Source: Halorubrum ezzemoulense DSM 17463
GTDB taxonomy: Archaea > Halobacteriota > Halobacteria > Halobacteriales > Haloferacaceae
Length of the DNA: 64,000 nucleotides
NCBI RefSeq assembly: GCF_002114285.1
Contig: NZ_NEDJ01000001.1
Coordinates: 1-64,000, forward strand
Direction of reading: 5' to 3'
The position numbers and the translations under genes are program-made. The notes beneath the pieces were generated by a model that made no database searches, had not been told where the DNA came from, and saw only the letters and a program-made list of their open reading frames with translations. Below, in pieces: positions 1 through 8,510 of this stretch. How positions within the stretch are numbered: the first letter of the stretch is position 1; every line of letters begins with the position of its first letter.

Positions 1-2
1 AC

Positions 3-1034
3 TCACTCGCCCGCGCTCTCGTCGACTCGCGCCCCCTCGTCGGTCGCCCGGACGACCGACACCTCGCCGCCGACGCCGGCCGCGTCGAGGGCGCGCCGGC
101 CGGCGTCGCGCGCCGCGTCCGCGCGGGCCGCGTCGGTGACGCCGTAGACGGTCGGCCCCCACGAGGACTGCCCGGCGCCGAACACCGACGCGGCCCCCGA
201 CAGGGAGTCGACGACCTCCCCCACGGGCGGCCGGTACACCCCGCCCTGCTCGTCGGCGTACCACGCCCCGTTAAGCCGGCCGATCTCGGCGACAGCGGCG
301 CCGAACGCCTCCGCGTTCCCCGACGCGACCGCGGGGAGGGCGCGCCGGGTGACGATGCCGGCGATGCGGTCGGCGAGCCCCGGCTCCGCGCGCTCGACCG
401 CGGTCCGCATTGCGTCGTCCTCCGCCGCGCCGTTCCGACCGGCGGCCGCCTCGGGCGCGACGAGCAGGAAGCGCCAGTCGTCCGGGACGGCGTGGCGCGC
501 GGCCACCGGCGGCACGGTCCACTCGCCGTTCGCGGGGCGGTCGGTGGTGAAGCGCGCGGTGGGGTGGCCGGCGTCGAGGACGAACCCCCCGTCCTCGAAC
601 GTCGCGACGCCGACGCCGGAGCGCCCGCCGCGGCCGAGCGCCGGGGCGCGCTCGCGCACTCTGGCGGGCAGGTCGTACGCGGCCGCGACCGCCGCGAGCG
701 TCGCCGCCGCCAGTTGCGTCCCGCTGCCGAGTCCGGCGTGACGGGGGAGCGACTCGCGGACCGTAACGCGGGCGCCGTCGACCCCGAGCAGATCGACCGC
801 CGCGGTCGCGTAGCCGCGGACGTCGTCGCGCACGCTCGGCGACGAATCGCCCGACTTCGACGGCGTCCCCGCCGCTTGCTCGACCGCCACGCGCACCGCC
901 GGGGCCGGTTCCGCGTCGACGACGACGCGGGGGCTGTCGAGCCCGACGCCGAGCGCGCCGTACAGGCGCTCGTGCGAGAGGCTGAGGTTACAGAAGCCGA
1001 AGTGGAGCCGCGCCCCGGCGCTCGCGCGTGCCAT
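3..1034 (-). CDS. beta-RFAP synthase-like GHMP-family protein
   Basis: A 343-residue GHMP-kinase-fold protein resembling beta-ribofuranosylaminobenzene 5'-phosphate synthase, the enzyme that condenses PRPP with 4-hydroxybenzoate or pABA in the first committed step of methanopterin-type pterin synthesis. The N-terminus carries the family-typical ARLHFGF stretch, a GLGSGTQLAAA glycine-rich loop follows near residue 110, and a GGRSGVG segment comes after it. The C-terminal half has FGAGQSSWGPTVYGV, also family-typical. The ATG at 1034 was chosen because the GHMP domain begins right there; the reading frame stays open a long way upstream but that part overlaps hemC antisense. It is divergent from hemC. 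Function in a non-methanogen is inferred from family only. Confidence 0.8.
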   Translation of the reverse strand: MARASAGARLHFGFCNLSLSHERLYGALGVGLDSPRVVVDAEPAPAVRVAVEQAAGTPSKSGDSSPSVRDDVRGYATAAVDLLGVDGARVTVRESLPRHAGLGSGTQLAAATLAAVAAAYDLPARVRERAPALGRGGRSGVGVATFEDGGFVLDAGHPTARFTTDRPANGEWTVPPVAARHAVPDDWRFLLVAPEAAAGRNGAAEDDAMRTAVERAEPGLADRIAGIVTRRALPAVASGNAEAFGAAVAEIGRLNGAWYADEQGGVYRPPVGEVVDSLSGAASVFGAGQSSWGPTVYGVTDAARADAARDAGRRALDAAGVGGEVSVVRATDEGARVDESAGE

Positions 1035-1165
1035 CTCGCCTCCGGCTTGGGGCGCGACGGATAAAGGGCCCGTGACGGTGGCGGGAGTTGCCTCGGTGTC
1101 CGCCTGAGCCGCGCCGCGCGAACGGGGACCGAGCCGTCTCGGTCGCCGAGGCGGCCGAACTGGTG

Positions 1166-1176
1166 CGCTTTTGAAC
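1166..1176 (+). promoter_or_regulatory. TATA-like box of hemC
   Basis: The AT-rich stretch gcttttgaa lies about 26 bp before the hemC ATG at 1198, the spacing expected for a leaderless haloarchaeal transcript. A 7-bp inverted repeat (GACCGAG/CTCGGTC, 1127-1144) sits just upstream of it. Confidence 0.5.
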
Positions 1177-1197
1177 GCGGGGGACCTCGGTCCGGGT

Positions 1198-2352
1198 ATG
1201 ACCGAAACGCTCAGGCTCGCGACCCGCGGGTCGGACCTGGCCCTCCGGCAAGCCGAGACCGTCCGCGAAGCGCTGTCGAGCCGGCGCCGCGACGTCGAAC
1301 TCCGGCAGGTGGAGACGCGCGGCGACCAGATCCCCGACGAACTGATCCACCGCCTCGGGAAGACAGGCGCGTTCGTGCGCGCCCTGGACGAAGAGGTGCT
1401 CGCCGGCGACGCCGACCTCGCGGTCCACTCGCTGAAGGACCTCCCCACCGAGGAGATGGCGGAGCTCGTCGTCGCCGGCGTCCCCGAGCGGGCGCCCTCC
1501 GGCGACGTGGTCGTCCAGCCGGAGGGACTCGGGATCGAGGACCTCCCCGCGGGCGCCGTCGTCGGCACCGGCTCGCTCCGCCGCGGGGCGCAGATCCGGG
1601 CGGCCCGCCCCGACCTCACCGTCGAGCCGATCCGGGGCAACGTCGACACGCGGCTGGAGAAGCTGCTCGCGCCCGGCCTCCAGGCCGAACACGAGCGGCG
1701 CCTGATCGCGTCGGGCGAGGAGAATGCCCTGACGGCGGAGGCCGACGAGGGCGGCGACGAGAACGCTGACGACACGGACGACGAGGATACCGACGGCGAC
1801 GAGGTCGACGAGGAGTTCGACGAGACCGTCGAGGAGTGGTTCGACTCGCTGTCCGACCTCGAACGCGACGCGATGGAGCGGAAGGTCGAGACCGAGTACG
1901 ACGCCGTCGTCCTCGCGGAGGCCGGCCTACGCCGCTCGAACCTCTTCTACGAGGTGGAGACGACACGGCTCCCGCGCGAGGAGTACGTCCCTGCGGCGGG
2001 GCAGGGGGCCATCGCCGTCACCGCGAGCGACCCCGACGTGATCGAGGCGGTCCGTAAGGCGGTCGACCACCCGCGGACCCGCGTCGCGGTCACCGTCGAG
2101 CGGACGATCCTCGGCGAGCTCAACGGGGGCTGCGTCGCGCCGATCGGCGTCTCCGCGATGGTTCAGGGCGAGCACGTCCACGTCAGAGCGCGGGTGCTGT
2201 CGACCGACGGCACCGAGGAGGTGGCCGACACCCGCGACCTCCCGATCCGGTCACACGCGACGGCCGCCGCCGAGTTTGCCGCCGACCTCGCGGACCGCGG
2301 GGCGGACGAGCTGATAGCCGAGGCCCGCGAGGAGGCCGACGCCGATGAGTGA
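1198..2352 (+). CDS. hemC: hydroxymethylbilane synthase (porphobilinogen deaminase)
   Basis: Polymerises four porphobilinogen molecules to hydroxymethylbilane in tetrapyrrole synthesis. The 384-residue product starts with the family signature LATRGSDLALRQA, has AVHSLKDLP and GTGSLRRGAQ in the middle, and carries the dipyrromethane-cofactor cysteine at residue 312 within NGGCVAPIGV. A very acidic insertion of about 38 residues (near 181-218) interrupts the fold between RGNVDTRLEKL and the YDAVVLAEAGL segment. The ATG at 1198 starts at the signature and has a TATA box about 26 bp upstream. It overlaps the next gene by 8 bp, forming a hemC-cobA-hemD operon. Confidence 0.95.
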   Translation: MTETLRLATRGSDLALRQAETVREALSSRRRDVELRQVETRGDQIPDELIHRLGKTGAFVRALDEEVLAGDADLAVHSLKDLPTEEMAELVVAGVPERAPSGDVVVQPEGLGIEDLPAGAVVGTGSLRRGAQIRAARPDLTVEPIRGNVDTRLEKLLAPGLQAEHERRLIASGEENALTAEADEGGDENADDTDDEDTDGDEVDEEFDETVEEWFDSLSDLERDAMERKVETEYDAVVLAEAGLRRSNLFYEVETTRLPREEYVPAAGQGAIAVTASDPDVIEAVRKAVDHPRTRVAVTVERTILGELNGGCVAPIGVSAMVQGEHVHVRARVLSTDGTEEVADTRDLPIRSHATAAAEFAADLADRGADELIAEAREEADADE

Positions 2353-3232
2353 CGACGGCGCCGGCGCGGGCTCCGGAGCGAACGCGGACGAACCCCCGAC
2401 GCGTCGGCGCGACGACGGCGTCGGCACCGTCTTCCTCGTCGGGTCCGGCCCGGGCGACCCGGACCTGCTCACGGTGAAAGCGAAGCGACTGATCGAGTCG
2501 GCCGACGTGGTCCTTCACGACAAGCTCCCGGGCCCGGAGATCCTCGGCGAGATCCCCGAGGCGAAGCGCGAGGACGTGGGGAAACGCGCCGGCGGCGAGT
2601 GGACGCCGCAGGAGTACACCAACCGGCGTATGGTCGAGCTGGCCCGCGAGGGGAACCGCGTCGTCCGGCTGAAGGGCGGCGACCCGTTCGTCTTCGGCCG
2701 CGGCGGCGAGGAGGCCGAACACCTCGCCGAGGTTGGGATCCCCTTCGAGGTCGTCCCCGGCGTCACCTCGGCCATCGCGGGGCCCTCCGTGGCCGGGATC
2801 CCCGTGACCCACCGCGACCACGCCTCCTCCGTCTCCTTCGTCACGGGCCACGAGGACCCGACGAAAGACGAGTCCGCCGTCGACTGGGAGGCGCTGGCGG
2901 CGACCGGCGGCACCATCGTCGTGCTGATGGGCGTCGGGAAGCTGCCGGCGTACACGGCCGAGCTCCGCGACGCCAGCCTCGGCGGCGACACGCCCGTCGC
3001 GCTCGTCGAGCGCGCGACGTGGCCCGACATGCGCGTCGCGACCGGCACGCTCGACACGATCGTCGACGCCCGCGACGAGGCGGGGATCGAGCCGCCCGCG
3101 ATCACCGTGATCGGCGACGTTGCCGCGACCCGCGACCGCGTCGTGACCTTCCTCGAGAACGCCGGCTCCGCACCGGTCCGGCCGGCGACGGAGGGAGACG
3201 ACGACGGGTCGGTCGGAGGTGACGAGACGTGA
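2345..3232 (+). CDS. cobA: uroporphyrinogen-III C-methyltransferase (SUMT)
   Basis: Transfers two methyl groups from SAM to uroporphyrinogen III, giving precorrin-2 for siroheme and cobalamin. The 295-residue protein has an acidic N-terminal extension of about 28 residues, then the SAM-binding start VGSGPGDPDLLT (near 33-44), the RLKGGDPFVFGRGGEE loop, VVPGVTSAIAGP and the PVTHRD segment, all typical of the tetrapyrrole methylase family. It overlaps hemC at its start and hemD at its end (GTGA junction), so the three enzymes are almost certainly translated from one message. Confidence 0.94.
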   Translation: MSDDGAGAGSGANADEPPTRRRDDGVGTVFLVGSGPGDPDLLTVKAKRLIESADVVLHDKLPGPEILGEIPEAKREDVGKRAGGEWTPQEYTNRRMVELAREGNRVVRLKGGDPFVFGRGGEEAEHLAEVGIPFEVVPGVTSAIAGPSVAGIPVTHRDHASSVSFVTGHEDPTKDESAVDWEALAATGGTIVVLMGVGKLPAYTAELRDASLGGDTPVALVERATWPDMRVATGTLDTIVDARDEAGIEPPAITVIGDVAATRDRVVTFLENAGSAPVRPATEGDDDGSVGGDET

Positions 3233-4005
3233 GCGAAGACGGGGGTGGCCGCCCGCGCGTGGCCGTCTTCCGGCCGGACGACGAGCGGATCGAGGCGGCC
3301 GTCGAGCTGCTCCGGTCGCTCGGCGCGGAGCCGGTCGCCGACCCGATGCTCGAGGTCGAGCCGACGGGCGCCGTCCCAGCCGACGCGCCGCTCGTCGTGT
3401 TCACGAGCAAGACCGGCGTCGAACTGGCCGCCGAGGCGGGCTGGGAGCCGGGGGACGCCGACCTCGCGGCCATCGGCCCGACGACCGCCGCGGCCGCCCG
3501 CGACGCGGGGTGGACGGTCGCCGTCGTCCCGGAAGAGTACACCTCCGCGGGCCTCGTCGCGGCGCTCGAACCGCGCGTCGGGGGCGAGCGCGTGACGGTC
3601 GCCCGCTCCGATCACGGCAGCGACGTCCTCCTCGACGGGCTCCGCGAGGCCGGCGCCGAGGTGACCGAGACCGTCCTGTATCGGCTCGCGCGGCCGGCCG
3701 CCGCGGGCGACTCCGCGGAGCTGGCCGCCGCGGGCAACCTCGACGCGGCGGCGTTCACCTCCTCGCTCACGGTCGACCACTTCCTCGCGGCGGCCGCCGA
3801 CCGCGGGGTCGAGGAGGCGGCGCGCGCCGGACTGGGGGACGCGGTCGTCGGCGCCATCGGCCCGCCGACGGCCGAGACCGCGGCCGACCGCGGCGTCGAC
3901 GTCGACGTCGTTCCCGACGCGGCGTCGTTCGAGTCGCTCGCGGCCGCAGTCGTCGACGCGGCCGGCAAAGCGTCGACCGCCGCGTCCGGCGACGGTCCGC
4001 GCTGA
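3229..4005 (+). CDS. hemD: uroporphyrinogen-III synthase
   Basis: Cyclises hydroxymethylbilane to uroporphyrinogen III. The 258-residue protein matches the weakly conserved two-domain HemD family: VAVFRPDD at the N-terminus, VFTSKTGVE near 63, AIGPTTAAAARDAG, then a second domain with AAAFTSSLTVDHFL and AIGPPTAETAADRGV. It starts with GTG overlapping the cobA stop (GTGA). Because HemD sequences diverge strongly, its place directly after hemC and cobA is the best support. The three genes supply the common precursor for siroheme, cobalamin and heme. Confidence 0.9.
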   Translation: MSEDGGGRPRVAVFRPDDERIEAAVELLRSLGAEPVADPMLEVEPTGAVPADAPLVVFTSKTGVELAAEAGWEPGDADLAAIGPTTAAAARDAGWTVAVVPEEYTSAGLVAALEPRVGGERVTVARSDHGSDVLLDGLREAGAEVTETVLYRLARPAAAGDSAELAAAGNLDAAAFTSSLTVDHFLAAAADRGVEEAARAGLGDAVVGAIGPPTAETAADRGVDVDVVPDAASFESLAAAVVDAAGKASTAASGDGPR

Positions 4006-4181
4006 CCCCGCGGTCGCGTGACTGAAGCGGAACGACAGCGGCGCGGCCGCGTCGAGGCGGCCGTCGTGGCCGCCGAATATCCGGAGCGAAAACGCAAGGC
4101 GGCGTTGGGGTTTCTCGTCGCTTCGGCTCGCTCGCGGGTAACGACGCGGTCGCGTCCCGATTCGGCCGCGAAAATACCACT

Positions 4182-4228
4182 CGTGATATTCGGGAGCGCG
4201 GATTTATTATCGGGAACGTGATATCGGG
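4182..4228 (+). promoter_or_regulatory. direct repeat upstream of the STAS-like gene
   Basis: cgtgatattcggg (4182-4194) and cgtgatatcggg (4217-4228) are near-identical direct repeats 35 bp apart. They flank a TATA-like tttatta at 4203-4209, just before the ATG at 4233. They could be a regulator site; no regulator is known. Confidence 0.3.
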
Positions 4229-4232
4229 TGCC

Positions 4233-4634
4233 ATGGAACCGAGCGAGCGCTGGCTGCTGCGGGTCGAGGAGGATATCCTCGTCGTCGAGTTCCCACACGG
4301 GACTGGGCTGAGCCCCGCAGACGGCGAGGCGCTGCTCGACCGCTGGCGGAGCGCGACCGACCCCGACGATGTCGACGCGATCGTGATCGTCGTGCGGACG
4401 AGCAGGCCGTGTTCGGACGCCGGCCGGCGCGCGCTCCGCGAGTCGGCGCAGATAGCGGTCGCCCGCGGCGTCGACCGCTTCGCCGTCGTCGGGCAGCGCT
4501 CGAAGCGGCGGTACCTCAAGCGGACCATCGACGTCGAGGGCGTCGACACCGAGGCGTTCAACGACGACGACGCCGCGATGCAGTGGGCGAGGAGCCCGTC
4601 CGCGACCGCATCGTCGGTCGGGACCTCCTCGTAG
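4233..4634 (+). CDS. small STAS/SpoIIAA-like protein
   Basis: A 133-residue cytosolic protein. Alternating hydrophobic strands and helices (WLLRVEEDILVVEF, AIVIVVRTS, FAVVGQRSKRRYLKRTID) resemble the STAS/SpoIIAA-like fold found in several haloarchaeal proteins, but I see no signature motif and no assigned function. The ATG at 4233 has a TATA-like tttatta about 28 bp upstream, which argues against the earlier in-frame start at 4218. Its stop at 4634 abuts the convergent lipoprotein gene with no gap. The family call is tentative. Confidence 0.65.
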   Translation: MEPSERWLLRVEEDILVVEFPHGTGLSPADGEALLDRWRSATDPDDVDAIVIVVRTSRPCSDAGRRALRESAQIAVARGVDRFAVVGQRSKRRYLKRTIDVEGVDTEAFNDDDAAMQWARSPSATASSVGTSS

Positions 4635-5711
4635 TTAGCTTCCGGTCTCGGTCCCGTTCTCCGCGTCGTCCGTCTCGTTACCACTGGTGGCGTCGCCGTC
4701 ACCGGAGTCGTCGGTCGTCTCCCCGTCGTCGCTCTCCTCGTCGCCGCCCTCCTCACCGTCTTCGTCCGCCTCTGACTCTTCGATGTCGCCGTCGCCGTCC
4801 TCGTCTTCGTCGATCTCGTTGACTTCGACGTCGCGGCCCGCGACCCCGCTGCCCGAGATCACGGGTTTGAGGATGTAGCCGTTGTTCTTGCCGCGCTTGA
4901 CGACGTTGATATCGAAGACGAAGCTGACCGGCTCGTCGGCGGTGACCTCGAACTCGTTCGTGATCTGGAGCTTCTCGCTCGGGAGCTTCACGTCGACCTC
5001 GCCGCCGTCGACGATCCCCTCGATAGCGGAGACCGCCAGTTCGATCTTCTCGTAGTCCCCGGCCGGGAGCTCGCCGTCGAAGACGGCGATCGCGTCCTCG
5101 TCGATCACCTGCGTGAGGTCGACCGTCGCGCCGTCGAGGTCGACGACCCTGAAGCCGCGGTCCTCGCCCTCGTCCGCGTCGTCTTCCTCGTCGTCGTCTC
5201 CTTCGGTGTCTTCCTCGTCGTCTCCGCTCTCGTCTCCTGCCACGTCGTCCCCCTCGTCCTCGTCGTCCGGCGTTCCGTTGGGGGACCCGTCGTCACCGTC
5301 GGTGTCGGTGACGTTCTCGCCGGCGTCGTCCTCGTTTTCATCTCCGTCTTCGTCGTCCTCGTCCTCGCCGTCACCAGCCTCGAACACGCGGGCTCGGTCG
5401 AGGGTCACGTCCAGCCGGTCGAAGTCGTCGATGTCGGCCGGGGCGTCGCTGATGAGGAGCCGGAAAGTGCCGGTTAGCGGTTCCGAGCCGTCCGAGCCGT
5501 CGGAGCCGTCCGAGCCGTCGGAGCCGTCCGAGCCGCCAGACGACGGGGGCGATTCGCCGCCGGTACAGCCGGCGAGGAGCGTCGCGCTCGCGCCGGCGCC
5601 GACGGCGACGAACTCGCGTCGGCCGAGGCCGCCGGTGGCCGCGTCTGCCGGTCGGTCGTCGTCTGTCGGCTGCGATCCGTCGTCGTCTGCCGTCCGCGAT
5701 CGGTCCGTCAT
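4635..5711 (-). CDS. Tat-exported DUF4382 lipoprotein
   Basis: A 358-residue secreted protein. The N-terminal GRREFV twin-arginine motif and LLAGC lipobox (near 39-49) mark a Tat lipoprotein. It is followed by an (SDG)n linker and then a DUF4382 domain starting at GTFRLLISDAPADIDDF and continuing through ELPAGDYEKIEL and FVFDINVVKR. A long Asp/Glu stretch (about 75 residues) splits the domain between VFEAG and GFRVVDLDGA, and another acidic tail ends the protein. The function of DUF4382 is unknown; an extracellular surface role is inferred. It converges on the STAS-like gene with zero spacing. Confidence 0.85.
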   Translation of the reverse strand: MTDRSRTADDDGSQPTDDDRPADAATGGLGRREFVAVGAGASATLLAGCTGGESPPSSGGSDGSDGSDGSDGSDGSEPLTGTFRLLISDAPADIDDFDRLDVTLDRARVFEAGDGEDEDDEDGDENEDDAGENVTDTDGDDGSPNGTPDDEDEGDDVAGDESGDDEEDTEGDDDEEDDADEGEDRGFRVVDLDGATVDLTQVIDEDAIAVFDGELPAGDYEKIELAVSAIEGIVDGGEVDVKLPSEKLQITNEFEVTADEPVSFVFDINVVKRGKNNGYILKPVISGSGVAGRDVEVNEIDEDEDGDGDIEESEADEDGEEGGDEESDDGETTDDSGDGDATSGNETDDAENGTETGS

Positions 5712-5839
5712 GGTGATTCGACGGACGGGCCGCGGACGGGTATAAACGAGAGATACTCCGGTCGGATTTGCGCCGATAAAGCCGATTTTAGCGGGTATCG
5801 CGGTGGTTTGCGGTGAGCGGCCCGCTCTCGCCGGCGGAC

Positions 5840-7165
5840 CTACGGTTTGGCCGTGTCGATGCCGGCCTGCTCGACCACACGCTCCGCGTGTCGCGTCGCG
5901 CGCTGGCGGACCGTCGCCGCGTCGACCCCGACGTGCTCGCCGTTCGCGTACCGGACCGCGCCGTCGACCATGGTGAAGGTCACGTCGTCGCCGTGGGCCG
6001 CGTACACGAGGTGCGAGAGGGGGTCGTGGACCGGCGTCGCGCGCGTCAGGTCGGTCGTGATCCCGATTACGTCGGCGCGGTGCCCCTCGCGCAGCGCGCC
6101 GAGGCGGTCGAAGCCGGCGGCGCGGGCGCCGTGTTCGGTCGCCATCTCCAGCACGGTCGACGCGGGGAGCCTCGTGGGGTCGCGGGCGTTGACCTTGCCG
6201 AGGAGGCTCGCCTGTCGCATCTCGGTGAAGGGGTCGAGCGTGTTGTTACACGGCGGGCCGTCGTTGCCGAGCGCGACCGTCATCCCGCGGTCGAGGTAGT
6301 CCTGAACCGGGGCGATCCCCGAGGCGAGCTTCATGTTCGAGGAGGGGCAGTGGGTGACGACCGTGTCGGTCTCGGCGAGCACCTCGCGCTCGCGCTCGTC
6401 GGTGTGGACGCAGTGGGCGAGCGTCACGTCCGGCCCAGTCAGCCCGACCTCGTCGAGCCAGAGGATGTTCCGCTTTCCGGTGTCGGCCTCGACCGTCTCG
6501 ATCTCGTCCTCGTTCTCGCTTGCGTGGGTGTGGATCGTCACGCCGTCGTACCGGTCGGCCAACTCGCGGCAGCCGCGCAGGCAGGCCTCCGTACAGGTGA
6601 CGGCGAACCGCGGGGTGACCGCGTACCGGACGCGCCCGCCTGCGGCCCCGTGGTACTCCCGGATGAGCGCCTCGCTCTCCGCGAGCGCGGCGTCAGTCTC
6701 CTCCAAGAGGCCGTCCGGCGAGTCGCGGTCCATCAGGACCTTTCCGAGCCGCGCGCGGATCCCGGTCTCGATCGCGGCCTCGAACGCCTCGTTCGCGTGG
6801 TTCACCGAGAGGTGGTCGACGACGGTCGTCGTGCCCGACTCGAGACACTCCAAGTAGCCGAGTTCGGCGGCCGCGCGGGTGGCCTCGGCGTCCATCGCGG
6901 CCTCCATCGGCAACACCGCGTCGAACAGCCAGTCGAGGAGGGCGGCGTCGTCCGCGATCCCCCGCCCCAGCGACTGGACGGAGTGGACGTGGCCGCCGAC
7001 GAGGCCGGGCGCGACGACGTCGAACGCGCGCCGCTCGTGGTCGGGATATCGGTCCCGCAGGATGCTCTCGTCGCCGACCGCGGCGATCGTGTTCCCCTCG
7101 ACGACGACGGCGCCCTCGGGGATGACGGTCTCGGAGTCGGCCACGACGGTTCCGGCGATCAGCAT
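5840..7165 (-). CDS. 5'-deoxyadenosine / S-adenosylhomocysteine deaminase family amidohydrolase
   Basis: A 441-residue metal-dependent amidohydrolase of the MtaD/SsnA/DadD group, which deaminates 5'-deoxyadenosine, methylthioadenosine or S-adenosylhomocysteine in nucleoside salvage. Visible landmarks are VVAPGLVGGHVHSVQSL with the first metal-binding HxH, HTHASENEDE, the LAHCVH metal/catalytic segment, VVTHCPSSNMKLASG and LGNDGPPCNN with the metal Asp. Length is normal for the family. The usual Asn before the first histidine pair is Gly here. The substrate cannot be fixed from sequence. The gene stands alone on the minus strand. Confidence 0.85.
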   Translation of the reverse strand: MLIAGTVVADSETVIPEGAVVVEGNTIAAVGDESILRDRYPDHERRAFDVVAPGLVGGHVHSVQSLGRGIADDAALLDWLFDAVLPMEAAMDAEATRAAAELGYLECLESGTTTVVDHLSVNHANEAFEAAIETGIRARLGKVLMDRDSPDGLLEETDAALAESEALIREYHGAAGGRVRYAVTPRFAVTCTEACLRGCRELADRYDGVTIHTHASENEDEIETVEADTGKRNILWLDEVGLTGPDVTLAHCVHTDEREREVLAETDTVVTHCPSSNMKLASGIAPVQDYLDRGMTVALGNDGPPCNNTLDPFTEMRQASLLGKVNARDPTRLPASTVLEMATEHGARAAGFDRLGALREGHRADVIGITTDLTRATPVHDPLSHLVYAAHGDDVTFTMVDGAVRYANGEHVGVDAATVRQRATRHAERVVEQAGIDTAKP

Positions 7166-7436
7166 GTCCGTCCGTTCCTGACGGTCGACCGGGAAGAGGC
7201 TGTCCGTTCGCGACCCCCGGCCCGATCAGTTCGAAACCGACGAGCGTGCGATCGCCGAGGCGGCGAGTCCGGCGGCGGGAGCGACGAGACGTTCGGCGCA
7301 GTCGAGCGGTCGCCGCGTGTCGCTATCAACGTCGGAACGGTCGCAGGCGGGGTTCGCGGTCTGACGGTCGCTCGTCGCTACGCCCGCCACACGGGCTCAG
7401 TTATCATAGATCGTCGCGCGGCCCGAGACCGCGTAT

Positions 7437-8345
7437 TTAAACGCCGCGGCCCTGGAGCTGCTCTTCTTCGGCCATGTCCTCGTTGGACTGACCCTTCATC
7501 CCCTTGCCGCTGCCGCTCGCGATCCGGGCGAGCTCCTCGGGGTCGTCCCAGTTGTTGACGGCCTCGACGATGGAGGTGCCCATCGCCTCGGGATCCTCGG
7601 CGCCGAAGACGCCGGAGCCGACGAAGATGCCGTCGCAGCCGTGGTACATCATCAGCGCGGCGTCGGCCGGCGTCGCGATGCCGCCGGCGGCGAAGTTGAC
7701 GACCGGGAGCCGCTCGGCCTCGGCGGTCTCGTGGACCAGATCGCGCGGTGCGCCGTGTTCGCGGGCCCACTTCTCGCGCTCCTCGTGGTTGAGGCCGGTG
7801 AGCGTCCGGATCTGGTTTTTGATCGTGCGCTGGTGTTTGACGGCCTGGTTCACGTCGCCCGTGCCGGCCTCGCCCTTCGTCCGGATCATCGCCGCGCCCT
7901 CGTTGATGCGGCGGAGCGCCTCCGGCAGGTTCCGGGCCCCGCAGACGAACGGGGACGTGAAGTCGCGCTTGTCGGTGTGGTACTCGTCGTCGGCGGGCGT
8001 GAGCACCTCGGACTCGTCGATCATGTCGATCCCGAGCGCCTCCAGGATCTCCGCCTCCTTGCGGTGGCCGATCCGCGATTTCCCCATCACCGGGATCGAC
8101 ACCTCGTCGATGATCTCGGGGACGCGCTCGGGGTCGGGCATCCGGGCGACGCCGCCGCGCTTCCGGATGTCGGCCGGGACGTGTTCGAGGACCATCACGG
8201 CGACCGCGCCGGCGTCCTCCGCGATGCGGGCCTGCTCGCGGTTGACGACGTCCATGATCACGCCGCCCTTCTGCATCTGCGCGAAGCCGCGCTTGACCAG
8301 CTCGGTCCCCCGCTTCAGCTCCTCCAGATCCGTGGCCTCTGGCAT
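7437..8345 (-). CDS. pdxS: pyridoxal 5'-phosphate synthase, lyase subunit PdxS
   Basis: The synthase subunit of the PdxS/PdxT complex, which builds PLP from ribose 5-phosphate, glyceraldehyde 3-phosphate and ammonia. The 302-residue (beta/alpha)8 protein shows the diagnostic runs [47 protein letters not shown] and a C-terminal FVGSGVF phosphate-binding loop. The ATG at 8345 is chosen because conserved sequence starts near it and a TATA box is about 26 bp upstream; the reading frame runs further upstream without conservation. No pdxT is adjacent. Confidence 0.95.
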   Translation of the reverse strand: MPEATDLEELKRGTELVKRGFAQMQKGGVIMDVVNREQARIAEDAGAVAVMVLEHVPADIRKRGGVARMPDPERVPEIIDEVSIPVMGKSRIGHRKEAEILEALGIDMIDESEVLTPADDEYHTDKRDFTSPFVCGARNLPEALRRINEGAAMIRTKGEAGTGDVNQAVKHQRTIKNQIRTLTGLNHEEREKWAREHGAPRDLVHETAEAERLPVVNFAAGGIATPADAALMMYHGCDGIFVGSGVFGAEDPEAMGTSIVEAVNNWDDPEELARIASGSGKGMKGQSNEDMAEEEQLQGRGV

Positions 8346-8368
8346 GAATATAGCTTGGGTCGCCGGCC

Positions 8369-8377
8369 ACTTAACGG
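8369..8377 (-). promoter_or_regulatory. TATA-like box of pdxS
   Basis: Read on the minus strand, cgttaagtg is centred about 27 bp before the pdxS ATG, consistent with a leaderless transcript. Confidence 0.45.
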
Positions 8378-8510
8378 GTCGCTTTCGGGCGGATGGACGG
8401 GCGAGCGCGCCGTTCAGTCGCGATCGGAAGCGCGGTCCGTCGCGGCCGCGCTCCGCGCTCGCGCGTCGCCACCGCAACCGCGAAGTCTCCCCGCCGTCTA
8501 CGCCGCGAGC

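Noticed and set aside
4018..4221. 67-codon frame before the STAS-like gene
   Set aside because: No conserved features; it covers the promoter and direct repeat of the next gene.
3612..4756. Minus-strand frames over hemD and the STAS-like gene
   Set aside because: Frameshift shadows with Arg/Thr/Ser bias and no motifs.
5813..7558. Plus-strand frame of about 581 codons over the deaminase
   Set aside because: Antisense shadow of the amidohydrolase gene, whose metal motifs are intact on the minus strand.
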